Assembly: GCA_964020085.1 (NCBI GenBank)
Contig: OZ026604.1
Coordinates: 23,856,932 to 23,920,931 of the forward strand
Reading direction: 5' to 3'
Length of the DNA stretch: 64,000 nucleotides
Source: Micromussa lordhowensis
Taxonomy: Eukaryota > Cnidaria > Anthozoa > Scleractinia > Lobophylliidae
The notes beneath the pieces are model-generated. The model was not told the origin of the DNA. It saw only the letters and a program-made list of their open reading frames with translations, and did no database searches. A program made the translations under genes and the position numbers. Position 1 is the stretch's first letter; the number at the start of each line of letters is the position of its first letter. Of this stretch, positions 34,216 through 45,160 are shown in pieces.

Positions 34216-34364
34216 GTAGTTAAGAATTGGCCACCGTAAAGAGATTCGAAAGCTGACGTTTCGAGCGTTAGCCCTTTGTGGATTCGCTCCGACTTCTAGA
34301 GCTAATGTAAAAGATAGGATTTATGGTGTGTTTGGAGTCGACATGCCTGAGACTAGCAAACTAT

Positions 34365-34545
34365 TCGGGGAGAAGAGGAATGAGTGCTTTCTTTTGTGAT
34401 CATTCGGATCAGGATCAGTGATCCAAAGGGACCGCCGGACCAGTCCTTTTCCATAGTGGATTCATCAGCTAGTTTGACGCTATATGATCCAAGTGATCTT
34501 GGATCACTGATCCTATCCAAATCATTATATTCCAAATGAAAGCAA
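34365..34545. mobile_element. GATCAGTGATCC palindromic MITE, copy A
   Basis: GGATCAGGATCAGTGATCC and GGATCACTGATCCTATCC form inverted subterminal arms. The same element sits at 38765-38925, and a relative is at 45395-45597. Confidence 0.65.
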
Positions 34546-35361
34546 CCAACACCCGCAAACGTTCAATTCTGCGCAAACCTTTACATAACAGCTCAGCGAT
34601 CGCTTGAGCCAGTAGGCTCCATTTCGCATCGCCTCGCACATTTGAATTCGATCACCGGCGTATTTCCTTTAACGGCTTATTATAAAGGGGAAGCAGTCCC
34701 AATACGCCTTACCTTATTTGTAAACTCATGCCTCGTGTTCATGTCTTGATCGTGTCCATTTTTTTGTACTACGTAGTAAGTATCGTCGGGCCAGAGCCAC
34801 GGACACGTTTGCCTCTGCTAAGACAACAGCCATGTACGTTTATAACTGAAGATCCTGTGTCAGTTTGTCATACCTAAAGACTGCATTGAAATAGGGAAAT
34901 TCTGCATACTGCTGTGCAATGGGAGAAGAGTCGTCTTTAGACGTAACTGAAAAAACCCAAAGTGTTCAGAAAACGAAATTAAATAAGAAAGCACAACCGT
35001 AGATTTTCGTAAAACAAAATAATGAACTAAACTTTCGTAAATGAAAGCTCAGCGAGGTGATATAGGTATTCGTATCTAAGACCAGAAGTCCTGGGTTATC
35101 TTTGCATCGAAAAAGAAATTATCTCTTTCAAGCATTGCCTATGGACATATTGGTTCGGTTTGTAATGTGAGAGAACAGCTGTTTTCGTTTTCTGGTATGC
35201 AATCTGACGAAAGGAATACCAACGAACGGCTGTCGAGTACGAGTCGTTCAGGGAAAAATAAGACGTTATGTTTTGAGAGTTTCCAGTCTTCTCATTTATG
35301 TAGCAAAAGAAAAGAGAGATTAACAACAGGAAAAAAATAAACAAGAGATAAAAGTAATATC

Positions 35362-35411
35362 GACCCTGCCAGGACTCGAACCTGGAATCCCCTGATTCGT
35401 AGTCAGATGCG
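35362..35411 (-). pseudogene. Truncated tRNA-Arg(ACG)
   Basis: The 3' two-thirds of the same tRNA-Arg is present (T-arm and anticodon arm). The 5' part is deleted and the sequence jumps to AATAAGATTTAATAAAC, which in the other copies lies about 130 nt further on. Confidence 0.8.
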
Positions 35412-35803
35412 AATAAGATTTAATAAACTAAAACTCATTTTAAAATAAATCATTCCAAATGAAAGCAACCAATAACCACAAACGCTCAATTCTGCGCAAA
35501 CCTTTACAAAACAGCTCAGTGATCGCATGAGCCAGTAGGCTCCATCTCGCATCGCCTCACACATTTGCATTCGATCACCGGCGTCCTTTCTTTAACGGCT
35601 TATTATAAAGGGACTGAAGCAGTCCCAAAACGCCTTCTCCGTAAACTCATGGAGATTCTTCAGACATCGGCCGCTTGTTCACGTCCTGATCGTGTCCATT
35701 TGTAAATTTCATCGGGCTAGAGCCACACGTTTGCCCCTATGGGACTTACTCAATCATCCTGGGAAAAGAAATCAAAGAAACAAGTTCACCAAAGAGCACA
35801 CTA

Positions 35804-36318
35804 CAGTGGAACCCCGGTTTAACGATCTTCAGTATGACGATATTTCCAGCATAACGATCTACATTCTTGTGCCTAGTAAAAGTTATAGTAAAATGTATGG
35901 GGCAGAACCCTGTATAACGATCTTCGGGTTATAACGACAAAATCAATTTCACAGACCGCAGGAAATGCTAATATAGTATAACAAAGTAACTTTTATTACA
36001 TGAACAATAATAGACCAATTTCGATATATGAAAATATTAAGCGTAACACAATACACCTCAGCACGAGGCTCTGGGGAATAAACAACTCTATAGTTATTCC
36101 CCAGAGCCCGGTACTGAAGTATATTGTTTTAGCCTGAATTTTATATATCGAAATTGGTCTATTATCATCAATGCTTGGGTCAACAGTCCTCCTTGTTTAT
36201 CCCGATATAACGATATTTTTAGAAATGTTCCCACAATTTCGTTATACCGGTAATTCGGCCGGTTTAACGATATAATTTTAGCGCTCCCTTGGAATATCGT
36301 TTAACCGGGGTTCCACTG
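35804..36318. mobile_element. Pogo/Tigger-type MITE with nested MITE
   Basis: CAGTGGAACCCCGG and CCGGGGTTCCACTG termini are flanked by TA on both sides, matching the pogo class of Tc1/mariner. Subterminal TTTAACGAT repeats follow. A second palindromic element (about 36008-36165, ends TAATAGACCAATTTCGATAT) is inserted inside. It is found only in copy B. Confidence 0.82.
36008..36165. mobile_element. Nested palindromic MITE
   Basis: ATAGACCAATTTCGATATA and TATATCGAAATTGGTCTAT close a hairpin whose middle pairs GGCTCTGGGGAATAA with TTATTCCCCAGAGCC. Confidence 0.75.
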
Positions 36319-36534
36319 TATGAACTAGGCGCTGATTTCTACTTTGCGTAGAATGAAACGATAAACGATTGGAAGCATGGTCCACCACACAGGACTTTGT
36401 ACTAGGGTTTGCCTATTTCTCATAACAATTCGCCTTGGCCCGTCCATACTCCTGTGTGAAGAGATTGACGCTCTGTGGGACGGAGTAAAGTGTACCACCC
36501 AAAATGCACTACAACACAACACAACAACTTAATT

Positions 36535-36605
36535 TGCCAGAGGCTCGAACGTGAACCTCCCGATCGCGGGAGTTCAGAGTACTAACCATGAGGGAGCGCC
36601 TCTCT
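36535..36605 (-). repeat. tRNA-like SINE remnant
   Basis: The minus strand reads GCTCCCTCATGGTTAGTACTC, with an anticodon-like stem CTCCC/GGGAGG and a B-box-like GTTCACGTTCGAGCC. It resembles a decayed tRNA-derived SINE head. Confidence 0.45.
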
Positions 36606-37097
36606 CACTCTCCAATGTGAAACTAAGAGAGCAACCATACACGTTCATAAAGATCTTGTATCAGTTTGTCATACTAAAGACTTCATTTAAATGGCGAGAT
36701 CATTTAGTTCTGCATACCGCAGTTCATTTGGCGAAGAGTCCATAGACGTAGCAATAAAATCCAAAATGCTCAGGAAACGCTGAAAATAAATAAGAAAGCA
36801 CAGCCGTGGATTTTCGTAAAAAAAAAGAATGAACTAAACTTTCATAGAGTGAGCGATGTGATGTAGGTATTCGCATCTCAGACAAGAAGTCCTGGGTTAA
36901 TGATCACTTCGCATCGAAAAAGAAATTCTCTCTTTCAAGCACTGCCCTTGAATATATTGGTTCGGTTTTTAATGTGCACGTGATACAACAGTTGTTTTCG
37001 TTTTTTGGTACGCAATCTGACGTAAAGAATATTACCGATCGGTTGTCGAGTACGAGTCGTTTGTTCATTGACGTGCAGATGCCATAAACAAAGTTAA

Positions 37098-37542
37098 TTC
37101 GCTACTTGCACATAACCATAATCCTTTGCGTTTTGGGGGGGTAACCAGTAGAAGAAATGTATAGTATCATGACAAAAATTAGTTCGGTGAGCTCGCAAAA
37201 CCAGCTACTAATGCTTAAAAATGCACCAGAATTTACCAAAATCATGATAGGAGAAATTTGTACTAGTTTATAACTAAATGTAGAGAATTTTTTTTTTTTG
37301 TCCATACATCGTCTTGTAATTTTACAGACGATGTATGGACAAAAAAAAAAATTCTCTACATTTAGTTATAAACTAGTACAAATTTCTCCTATCATGATTT
37401 TGGTAAATTCTGGTGCATTTTTAAGCATTAGTAGCTGGTTTTGCGAGCTCACCGAACTAATTTTTGTCATGATACCATACATTTCTTCTACTGGTTACCC
37501 CCCAAAAACGCAAGGGATTATGGGTCATGTGCAAGTAGCGAA
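37098..37542. mobile_element. Near-perfect 445-bp hairpin element
   Basis: Two arms of about 215 bp, 37098-37314 and 37326-37542, are almost exact reverse complements around a short TGTAATTTTACA centre. The ends are TTCGCTACTTGCAC and GTGCAAGTAGCGAA. Copy C preserves a pre-insertion site (GTTAATACGG near 39680). Confidence 0.85.
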
Positions 37543-37662
37543 TACGGAAAAATAAGACGTTATGTTTCGAGAGTTTCCAGTCTTCTCATTTATATAGCAA
37601 AAGAAGAGAGAAATAAAAAACATGAACAAAAGGAAAAAATAAACAAGAGAGAAAAATGATGT

Positions 37663-37735
37663 CGACCCTGCCAGGACTCGAACCTGGAATCCCCTGATTC
37701 GTAGTCAGATGCCTTATCCATTGGGCCACAGGGCC
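37663..37735 (-). tRNA. tRNA-Arg (anticodon ACG)
   Basis: The 73-nt cloverleaf has acceptor GGCCCTG/CAGGGTC, anticodon stem TCTGA/TCAGG, loop CTACGAA with T33 and anticodon ACG, and T-arm CCAGG-TTCGAGT-CCTGG. A and B boxes are intact. It lies in segmental copy B. Confidence 0.9.
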
Positions 37736-37988
37736 ATCACGTCGAAAGAGATAAATTTTTATTTTATGTATAATAAACATCTGTCAAAAGGCTATTTCAT
37801 TTAATTCAAGCAAAGGTCAGGCTCTAATAAAAATAATAGGAATAAGATTTAATAAACTAAAACTCATTTTAAAATAAAAACGAAAATCTTGGACTTTCGC
37901 ACGCGTTCATTCTGCGCCCGCGATCCGCATTTACATTCGGTCGATGACTTGAAGACAGAACCTTCTCTTGAATGTTCATATTCCTTAC

Positions 37989-38056
37989 TGCATGTGCATA
38001 TTATGTCCAAAGCACATGCAGCGCACGTTATATGGTTAAAGGCGTTTCTTTCGCAG
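37989..38056 (-). pseudogene. Second relic of CYP4 exon 6
   Basis: The minus strand reads RNAFNHITCAACALDIIC followed by a short insertion before GTAAGG. This resembles the exon-6 string of the intact gene and sits in the equivalent place of the neighbouring segmental duplicate. The acceptor is degenerate. Confidence 0.6.
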
Positions 38057-38764
38057 GGGTGTTTCACCGTTGGAAGGTGGTTTACAAATTTCTTGTGTTC
38101 AGACGAAAGCTGTCACGTTTTCAAAAATCAACAGGCATGTCGTAACTCTTGGTCTGCAGAGTCTTTCGATCCCATTTTGGACTCAAAGGTTCAAGTAAAA
38201 ACTAAGGAAACTATGTAACTCAATTAGGAGAAGCCCGCTTTAAATCAGGAAATTCATCATGATAATTTGTCTCTTTCGTTCTAATTTTTCTGCACGTTTT
38301 CTCTGTATTTGCCTATTCTTTGTATCAGATTCCTTTTCACATTTCACGTTTTTGTTCTGAAACAAGCAAATCAAATTATTACCAAAAACTATATGCATCA
38401 CTATTACATTTAGTACTTCTAGAGTGTTTTTCGATTGAGTACCGAAAGTAATCAGGCAATTACTTAGTTCTGGTTTTACTACGGTTTAAGAGTGGCTGAG
38501 TAGTCTAATTGGTACGTAAGTAATTGGGGTAAGTTTCTAAACAAACTGTGGCACTGCACCGGTGGGGAGTATTACAAGATAATTTGGTTTTATCAACTGA
38601 GTTAATAATGTGAATTGGCCACCGTAAAGAGATTCGAAAGCTGACGTTTCGAGCGTTAGCCCTTCGTGGATTCGCTTCGACTTCTAGAGCTAATGTAAAA
38701 GATAGGATTTATGGTGTGTTTGGAGTCGACATGCCATAGACTAGCAAACCATTCGGAGAGAAGA

Positions 38765-38925
38765 GGAATGAGTGCTTTCTTTTGTGATCATTCGGATCAG
38801 GATCAGTGATCCAAAGGGACCGCCGGACCAGTCCTTTTCCATAGTGGATTCATCAGCTAGTTTGACGCTCCAAGATCCAAGTGATCTTGGATCACTGATC
38901 CTATCCAAATCATTCCAAATGAAAG
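38765..38925. mobile_element. GATCAGTGATCC palindromic MITE, copy C
   Basis: Corresponds to 34365-34545 with minor differences (TCCAAGATCC for TATATGATCC). It was present before the segmental duplication. Confidence 0.65.
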
Positions 38926-39806
38926 CAACCAATACCCACAAACGTTCAATTCTGCGCAAACCTTTACATAACAGCTTAGTGATCGCATGAGCCAGTAGGC
39001 TCCATCTCGCATCGCCTCGCACATTTTAATTCGATCACCGGCGTGTTTCCTTTAACGGCTTATTATAAAAGGGAAGCAGTCCCAATACGCCTTACCTTAT
39101 TTGTAAACTCATGGAGAATCTTCAGACATGCCTCGTGTTCATGTCCTGATCGTATCCATTTTTTTGTACTACGTAGTAAATATCACCGGGCCAGAGCCAC
39201 GAACACGTTTGCCTCTGCTAAGACAACAGCCATGCACGTTTATAACTGAAGATCCTGTGTCAGTTTGTCATACCTAAAGACTGCATTGAAATAGGGAAAT
39301 TCTTCATACTGCTGTGCATTGGGAGAAGAGTCTATCAAGTAATTGAAAAAAATCCAAAGTGTTCAGAAAACGAAATTAAATAAGAAAGCACAACCGTAGA
39401 TTTTCGTAAAACAAAATAATGAACTAAACTTTCATAAATGAAAGCTCAGCGAGGTGATGTAGGTATTCGCATCTAAGACCAGAAGTCCTGGGTTAATGAT
39501 ATCTTTGCATCGAAAAATAAATTCTCTCTTTCAAGCATTGCCTATGGATATATTGGTCCGGTTTTTAATGTGAGAGAACAGCTGTTTTCGTTTTTTGGTA
39601 TGCAATCTGACGTAAAGAATACTAACGAACGGTTGTCGAGTACGAGTGGTTGTTCAGGGACATACAGATGCCATAAACACAGTTAATACGGAAAAAAAAG
39701 ACGTTATGTTTTGAGAGTTTCCAGTCTTCTCATTTATGTAGCAAAAGAAAAGAGAAGTAAAAAAATTAACAACAGGAAAAAAATAAACAAGAGAGAAAAA
39801 TAATAT

Positions 39807-39879
39807 CGACCCTGCCAGGACTCGAACCTGGAATCCCCTGATTCGTAGTCAGATGCCTTATCCATTGGGCCACAGGGCC
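39807..39879 (-). tRNA. tRNA-Arg (anticodon ACG), second copy
   Basis: Identical in tRNA sequence to the copy at 37663-37735 and in the corresponding place of segmental copy C, including flanking GAGAGAAAAAT sequence. Both copies look functional. Confidence 0.9.
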
Positions 39880-40119
39880 ATCACGATCAAGCAACCTAAT
39901 TTTTATTTTATATATAATAAATATCTGTCAAAAGGCTATTTCATTTAATTCAGCAAAGATCAGGCTCTAATAAGAATAATAGGAATAAGATTTAATAAAC
40001 TAAAACTCATTTTATCTTGGACTTTCGCACGCGTTCATTCTGCGCCCGCGATCCGCGTTTACATTCGGTCGATAACTTGAAGACTGAACATTCCGTTTAG
40101 TAATGTTCATATTCCTTAC

Positions 40120-40189
40120 TGCATATTTTGTCCAAAGCACAGCGAACGATATATGGAATTGTGTCGAAACCACCACTGTGATCTCGGCT
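40120..40189 (-). pseudogene. CYP4 pseudogene exon 6
   Basis: The 70-nt exon (GGACAG acceptor, GTAAGG donor) encodes FDTIPYIVRCALDKIC, aligned with [16 protein letters not shown] of the intact gene, with identical length and phase. Confidence 0.78.
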
Positions 40190-40346
40190 CTGTCCAAAAC
40201 ACAAACAAAATTAAAGAATACAAACGAAAACTAAAGAAAAAAACCGCTTAATTGAAAATACGGCATACTGTAACTGTAACACTGTTTTGTAAAAGAGAAA
40301 TGAATGAGAGGGAATGAAGAACAAGAAACGGTTAATTGGTGCTTAC

Positions 40347-40467
40347 CTCCAAGTTTGTGACCAGAATTGAAGCTTGGTCCTAGATTGCCGGAATAAAGTT
40401 ATTCAGAATTTGAAAGTGGAAGCTTGATGTTATTAACCGATGTCGCGTTTTCCATTTTGAGCCATCA
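40347..40467 (-). pseudogene. CYP4 pseudogene exon 5 with in-frame stop
   Basis: The exon reads [29 protein letters not shown], stop, DQASILVTNLE, then a GTAAGC donor. It matches the intact exon 5 residue for residue over most of its length. TAG replaces a Phe/Glu-region codon at 40382-40380. Confidence 0.85.
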
Positions 40468-40612
40468 CTGAAATTCAAACAATATTTATACAACCATATT
40501 TTATCTTTTGCTGACAGAACACAGAAGTTAAGGATAAAATCGCATGCACACTACACTAATACTTGAAAGTCCGATTTGGCTATTTTTATCATTTTCTACC
40601 TCTGATTTTCTA

Positions 40613-40830
40613 ATTACTGCGCCATTCAATAACTTGCGGACTTTAAACCGACAAATGCGTTTTTTGCTACCGTCAATCAAATGTTCGGCTTCCGACTAGC
40701 TTCCGACTATGTTGTCTTTGATTACCGCGCGCTCGGCGGGAGGAGCCGCAGAACATTTGATTGACGGTAGCGATGGAGAAACGCATTTGTCAGATGAGCT
40801 TTAAATGCATGTTATTGAAAAGCGCAGTAA
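40613..40830. mobile_element. MITE, TTACTGCGCC family, copy 1
   Basis: TTACTGCGCCATTCAATAAC and GTTATTGAAAAGCGCAGTAA termini, with inner CGACAAATGCGTTTTTTGCT and its complement. A second copy lies at 49889-50141. Confidence 0.75.
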
Positions 40831-42550
40831 TCGCTTTTTCCTCTGCAGAGTTTTCGTTTGGGGAGGAGAGTGCAGGCGAAAAGTGAAATCTGGCCGTCGG
40901 CCTTCTGTACGCGTCCCGAATCAATGTTCAGATGTTCATTACAGAAAACCACTGTGCGAGGTGAGTGCAGGCGAAACCCGCCGTCGTCCATGACGTAACG
41001 GTGTTACTCAGGGGATCCTCACATGATCAAGAAATGGGCTTGGGTATGAGGTATATGGAGAGGGGGGTTGTTGAGGGTGAAGAGAATTGGCCATTTTGGT
41101 TCCAATACTGGTTGACTTCGATAGCAGTTCGGAGGTGGTGCAAATGGCTTCCTTTGTGTCATGAAAAAATATATATAAGAGAATATAAACATACCTGGTT
41201 TTTTGAAAACCGGGCTAGCAAAAATAACGACTCATTTTACTACTTGGCAGTTAAAAACAATAACATTCGTCCAAAGGCCGACTAAAAGCTTTTATCTGAC
41301 GCCGGGCAGTAGGTTAATGATCCCTAGAAGCATTCCAACGAGTCGAAGTTTAAAATGACGCAAATTTTAGAACATTTATTCAGTAACCTGACTTCCGGCG
41401 AAGTTTCAAAGCGGTGTCATTTCAGTCTAGAACTTTTTAAGCTGAGTTCGCTACAGCGATAAAGTGCCTGGTTAAGGCTTACATAGCAACTTATATAGTC
41501 AGCAAAACACTACTTTTCTCGCGGTCCGATAAACAAAATTTCGCATGGAATAGACAACAAACTGAATGAAACATAGTGCACAATTTGTCACCTTGTCTGC
41601 ACAAAGACTGGCCTATGGTTCAATGTCATTAGAGCCCGCTGAAACTATACCAAGATACAATTTTGCCAAGTCAAGAAATGCTTTTTCCAAGGTACGATCA
41701 GCTAAGCTTAACACCGACGTAACAATATTAATGCCTGGCACAGACTATTTTGGCGAAACCGCACTTAAACAAGACATCACATACCTGTCAACACCATCGG
41801 AAATCACACATTCACACACTTTCGCTGCACTGGTTCAGGCTCTCATAGCAACTTAAATAGTCAGCAAAACCTTATCGTAGCTCAAATAAAAGGAGATAAC
41901 TCTTCTGTATGCCTTTCGAGGCCAGGAAGACTAAATTCACCGTATTTTCGTTGAATCACGAATTGTACAAGTTAATTAACAGTGCTTCAAAATGAAATTC
42001 GAGTCTAAATAAACACGAACGTACACTATGTCAAGGCCGCGGCGGAGAGCTTATCTATAACTTTCTAAAGGCCTGCATCGTCCTAAATAGACTGAACAAG
42101 AGCTTCCTACATCGAGAATCGATTGAAATTCCACCAAAATAAGCCATAGTTAGCAGTAAGCGAACACTCAACATGTTGTCGTTACGTCAATTATCGCCCG
42201 GAAGCCACGCAAATAGATTTCTTCCGCGCTAGCGAATCACAGACATTTCTGATAGTTAGCTAAGCCGAGAACGCCTAAAATTGATAAAACAAGAAAATTG
42301 TACTCACGATCAGCGCTTGAACTCATGTTCTTCACTCTGCTCGTGGCCATGTTTGCTTGCAAATAGCAATGTCCCGGATGAACTTGATTTTTTTCGAGCG
42401 CGGAACGCCAGATCCAGTTTTCTAAGTCTTTAGCTACATCAAAGTTCAGAGCAAATAACGCCAACAGCAGCTAGAAGTGTCTAGTCCATTGCACGTCTAA
42501 GCCCTAAATTCATGTAGCTAAAGCTTTTTGCTGTCTAAAGCAAGCACAAC
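40831..42550. other. Intron-like region of CYP4 pseudogene without recognised exons
   Basis: The missing exons 3 and 4 of the pseudogene should be here but were not found. A 35-bp direct repeat (CATAGCAACTTATATAGTCA near 41483 and a near copy near 41846) is visible. One short minus-strand ATG segment (42310-42347, MATSRVKNMSSSAD) ends at a GTGAGT but has no partner. Confidence 0.45.
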
Positions 42551-42779
42551 AATAGGGAACTTAAGCACGCGCGTTTTTGAGACGCGAACGGCAACCGGAA
42601 GTGAGCTATTTTCACTTTTAACTTGCCCTCACACAACCACATTTAAATTGCTAAGTATATTTTCTCCAATAGAGATGAGTAGTATAGAAATCTGGGAGAC
42701 AATACGGTCCTAGTACGCGAAATGTTCTCTTCCGGTTGCCGTCCGCGTCTCAAAAACGCGCGTGCTTAAGTTCCCTATT
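42551..42779. mobile_element. MITE, AATAGGGAAC family
   Basis: Terminal inverted repeats of about 55 bp begin AATAGGGAACTTAAGCACGC and end GCGTGCTTAAGTTCCCTATT, including GCGCGTTTTTGAGACGCG. No ORF. Confidence 0.8.
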
Positions 42780-43391
42780 ATCGCCACAGTGCGAACGGCC
42801 CGCATATTACGGGGCTAAATGACGTCCCGTTTTCAGTGGGCCTTCTCATGTACGATAATGGACGACGCTTGCTAGCAAATCGTTAGACTTGCACCTTCAT
42901 TGGACTTAATGATGTCCTCGGGCAGACTTCCTTTAGACAGCAGTTGTAGAACGCTGATCGGTTGGCTCCCTCTCAGAGTCACCGCGCGAACTGAAATTCA
43001 GAGGAGTGTAGCCTGGGCCAAACTTCACGCCAATTGGATAAAGGACAAAGGGAAGGGGGGGGGGGGGATGACAATTATGTCTACATGCACTTCTACACAA
43101 ATCCCTAACCAGAAAACAAGAAAAGAAACTGACATCAGCCGTAAACAACACAGTAAACAAGCTAATCTTACACATGGGAAGTTGTGTAAAGTTACACAAA
43201 AAATTAAGCTTTGCCGACCCGGTTTTCATAACTCCAGGTAGAAATATAAGAGAATATAAATATAAGAGAAAACAAATCAAAATAAACGACAAAAAAAAAA
43301 CAAAACAAAACAAAACAAACAAACGAAAACAATACATTTCAAACTCAGGTGATCTTAGCGGTGCAAGAACTATTGTTCCACACAAACTTAC

Positions 43392-43504
43392 CTCTATAAG
43401 CTCCAGTTTAAACAGTAGCACAAAAGGGTAAAGTGGTCCAAACCAAATACAAGTTAGCCCATCGATCTGATCGTTGACCCACTCCACGAGTTGCTCAACA
43501 AGCT
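43392..43504 (-). pseudogene. CYP4 pseudogene exon 2 (intact frame)
   Basis: The 113 nt encode ELVEQLVEWVNDQIDG, LTCIWFGPLYPFVLLF and KLELIE, colinear with [31 protein letters not shown] and KPELIE of the intact gene. The acceptor is TTTACAG and the donor GTAAGT, both the same phase as the functional exon. Confidence 0.82.
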
Positions 43505-44075
43505 CTGTAAAGTAGAGTTACTTTCATCTACTTTTAGCAAGTGTACATCGTATCAGGAGCCCATCGTAAATATCATTGTATTAGATTTCCATTCTGGTTA
43601 TCTATGTAATAACCTGCGGTGAATACATAGCCCAAAAATAAACCACAACCCTTGAGTGATGACTTGTTTCGAACTTGTTGCCGCCAACAGATCGGCTCAT
43701 TTGGTATTCGCTCCATCACTGTTAGATCGCTCCACGTCAGTCCGCTGCAACGCGCATATAGATCATTGCTCGTTCTGTCATCTACTGCCAAGCCAAGCTT
43801 GGTTTGCTGAGGTAGCATAATCGGCCTGTGTGGAGCGATCTAACTTTTGCTTGGAGTAAGTTCTAACCGAACTTCGTGATGGAGCAAAATGACCGTAATT
43901 CGTTCATTTAGTTTAATTTATAGTGCAGCTAGCTTACTAATGTATAAACACGCTGATACGACTTTTTTTAGAAACAATTTACAAAGTAGCTTTGCTCATA
44001 AACATGACCTCAGACCACGAGATCTTCCTCGGAAGGTCATATTGTAAATAATTGACCCATAATTTTGTTACTCAC

Positions 44076-44235
44076 TATCTGGTTCTCGAGCCATCTCGAG
44101 AGCATTTCCGTGCAACAGATATGCAGCTTAGGACGTCTCTTAAGAAAATCAACATCGCCTTGTGTGATTACCACGAGCGTAGCAATGCCTATAACAATAA
44201 TTACTGGCAAAATCACCAACTAAGAACACCGCCAT
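44076..44235 (-). pseudogene. CYP4 pseudogene exon 1
   Basis: ATG at 44235 (MAVFLV) is followed, after a frame change, by the anchor LVILPVIIVIGIATLVVI and DFLKRRPK. A second frame change leads to LLHGNALEMAREPD before a GTGAGT donor. The last part aligns with [12 protein letters not shown] of the intact gene. Its 160 nt differ from the intact exon (163 nt) by a multiple of three, so the two shifts compensate. Confidence 0.65.
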
Positions 44236-45160
44236 GGTTGCAACTATGGTTGCATGACTTATGTGTGACAATACTATTTTGATTGATGGATCGCGTGACA
44301 AGCTTATTACCTGCGTGATGTTGAGTAATTCGATGATCAAATGTGCAAGGACATGCAGCTTTTAATATTTCGTGTGCGTACAATTTGTTTTTCTTTGCTT
44401 GTAGTTGATGATCATTCTTTTATCGGATAAAATTTTATTTCGCGTTCAGTAATTGCTAGGGTCTTCTTTTTATTTTACTTTACTTTTTTTGGAATAAGGC
44501 TGACAAGGGCATTCAAGGTCAATTTATTCGTTCCCAGGTTTCGTTGTTTAAATCCAACATGGCGGTTGTTGTGGCTAAATAACAGCGTTTCGTCGCTGAC
44601 CGATTCCAAGGGAACCAGGTGAGGAATTGATAGAACGAACGATATAACCATGAAGTATATGGAATGGGTTGACTTGTATCCAGGATTTCTTGTACTTCGT
44701 GGCGAGTTCGAACGGATAACTACCAACCTTTTTCCTAGTTTCCGTATTAACCAAGCACTTTTAGTACGCCGTCTATATCGATCTGTTACACCTGTTTTCG
44801 TGTTTTTGAGCTGTTTACTGAAAAAATAATAAGTGAACAATGCTTCATACTTTTCTCTTACTGGGAACTATTTTGGGAGTTTGCAAATGGCATTCAAGGT
44901 TAATGTTATGCCTGATCATGTTCCAGGGTCTTCTTGTCACAATTTATAGCGACTGAATGACAACTTTCTAATTTTCGCTGAAAGCGCTCGAGGTTATTCA
45001 AGGTCAAAAAGTATTTTGTCTCAATAAATGCTGAGCTTCATGCTTCGTTTCAGTAGAATCATCCAGCTCTACACTGCGCATTGCTCTGGTTAAAAATTAT
45101 TCGCGGTTAGATCAGAAATTGAAAGTGAATTAGAAAATTTTGTCTCCCGAAGGAGCGATC
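44236..45160. promoter_or_regulatory. Shared upstream region between CYP4 gene and divergent CYP4 pseudogene
   Basis: This 925-bp region separates the two divergent first exons. It contains two exact TCAAGGTCA motifs (44513-44521 and 44998-45006) and one near copy, TCAAGGTTA (44894-44902). TCAAGGTCA is the extended half-site bound by monomeric nuclear receptors of the NR5A and ERR types. No clear TATA box was identified. The regulatory role is inference. Confidence 0.35.

Larger units (their letters stand above)
33713..40160. repeat. Tandem segmental duplication, three partial copies
   Basis: Copy A is 33713-35449, copy B about 35450-38340 and copy C about 38341-40160. They share long colinear blocks such as GAAAGCAACCAATACCCACA, CAGTTTGTCATACC, GAAATTAAATAAGAAAGCAC and the tRNA-Arg region. 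Copy B starts part-way through the unit and copy A ends in a deletion inside the tRNA. Each copy has its own later insertions. Copies B and C end in CYP4 exon-6 sequence on the minus strand. Confidence 0.82.
40120..44235 (-). pseudogene. CYP4 pseudogene, head to head with the intact CYP4 gene
   Basis: Four exons matching CYP4 exons 1, 2, 5 and 6 lie in order on the minus strand: 44076-44235, 43392-43504, 40347-40467 and 40120-40189. Exons 2, 5 and 6 keep the exact lengths (113, 121, 70 nt), splice sites and phases of the intact gene. Exon 1 needs two compensating frameshifts and exon 5 has an in-frame TAG at 40382-40380. Exons 3 and 4 and everything after exon 6 were not found, apart from a second exon-6 relic near 38.0 kb. 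The copy is therefore non-functional as a P450, although conserved splice sites mean it could still be transcribed. Confidence 0.82.

Noticed and set aside
41566..41856. 96-codon plus-strand ORF
   Set aside because: No domain, no splice context and it overlaps a direct repeat; probably chance.
42310..42347. Possible first exon MATSRVKNMSSSAD with GTGAGT donor
   Set aside because: Short, no recognisable domain, and no compatible downstream exon found.
43573..44840. Several 60-120 codon minus-strand ORFs near the CYP4 promoter
   Set aside because: Except for the exon 1 relic at 44076-44235 they show no P450 or other motif and cross repeat-like sequence.
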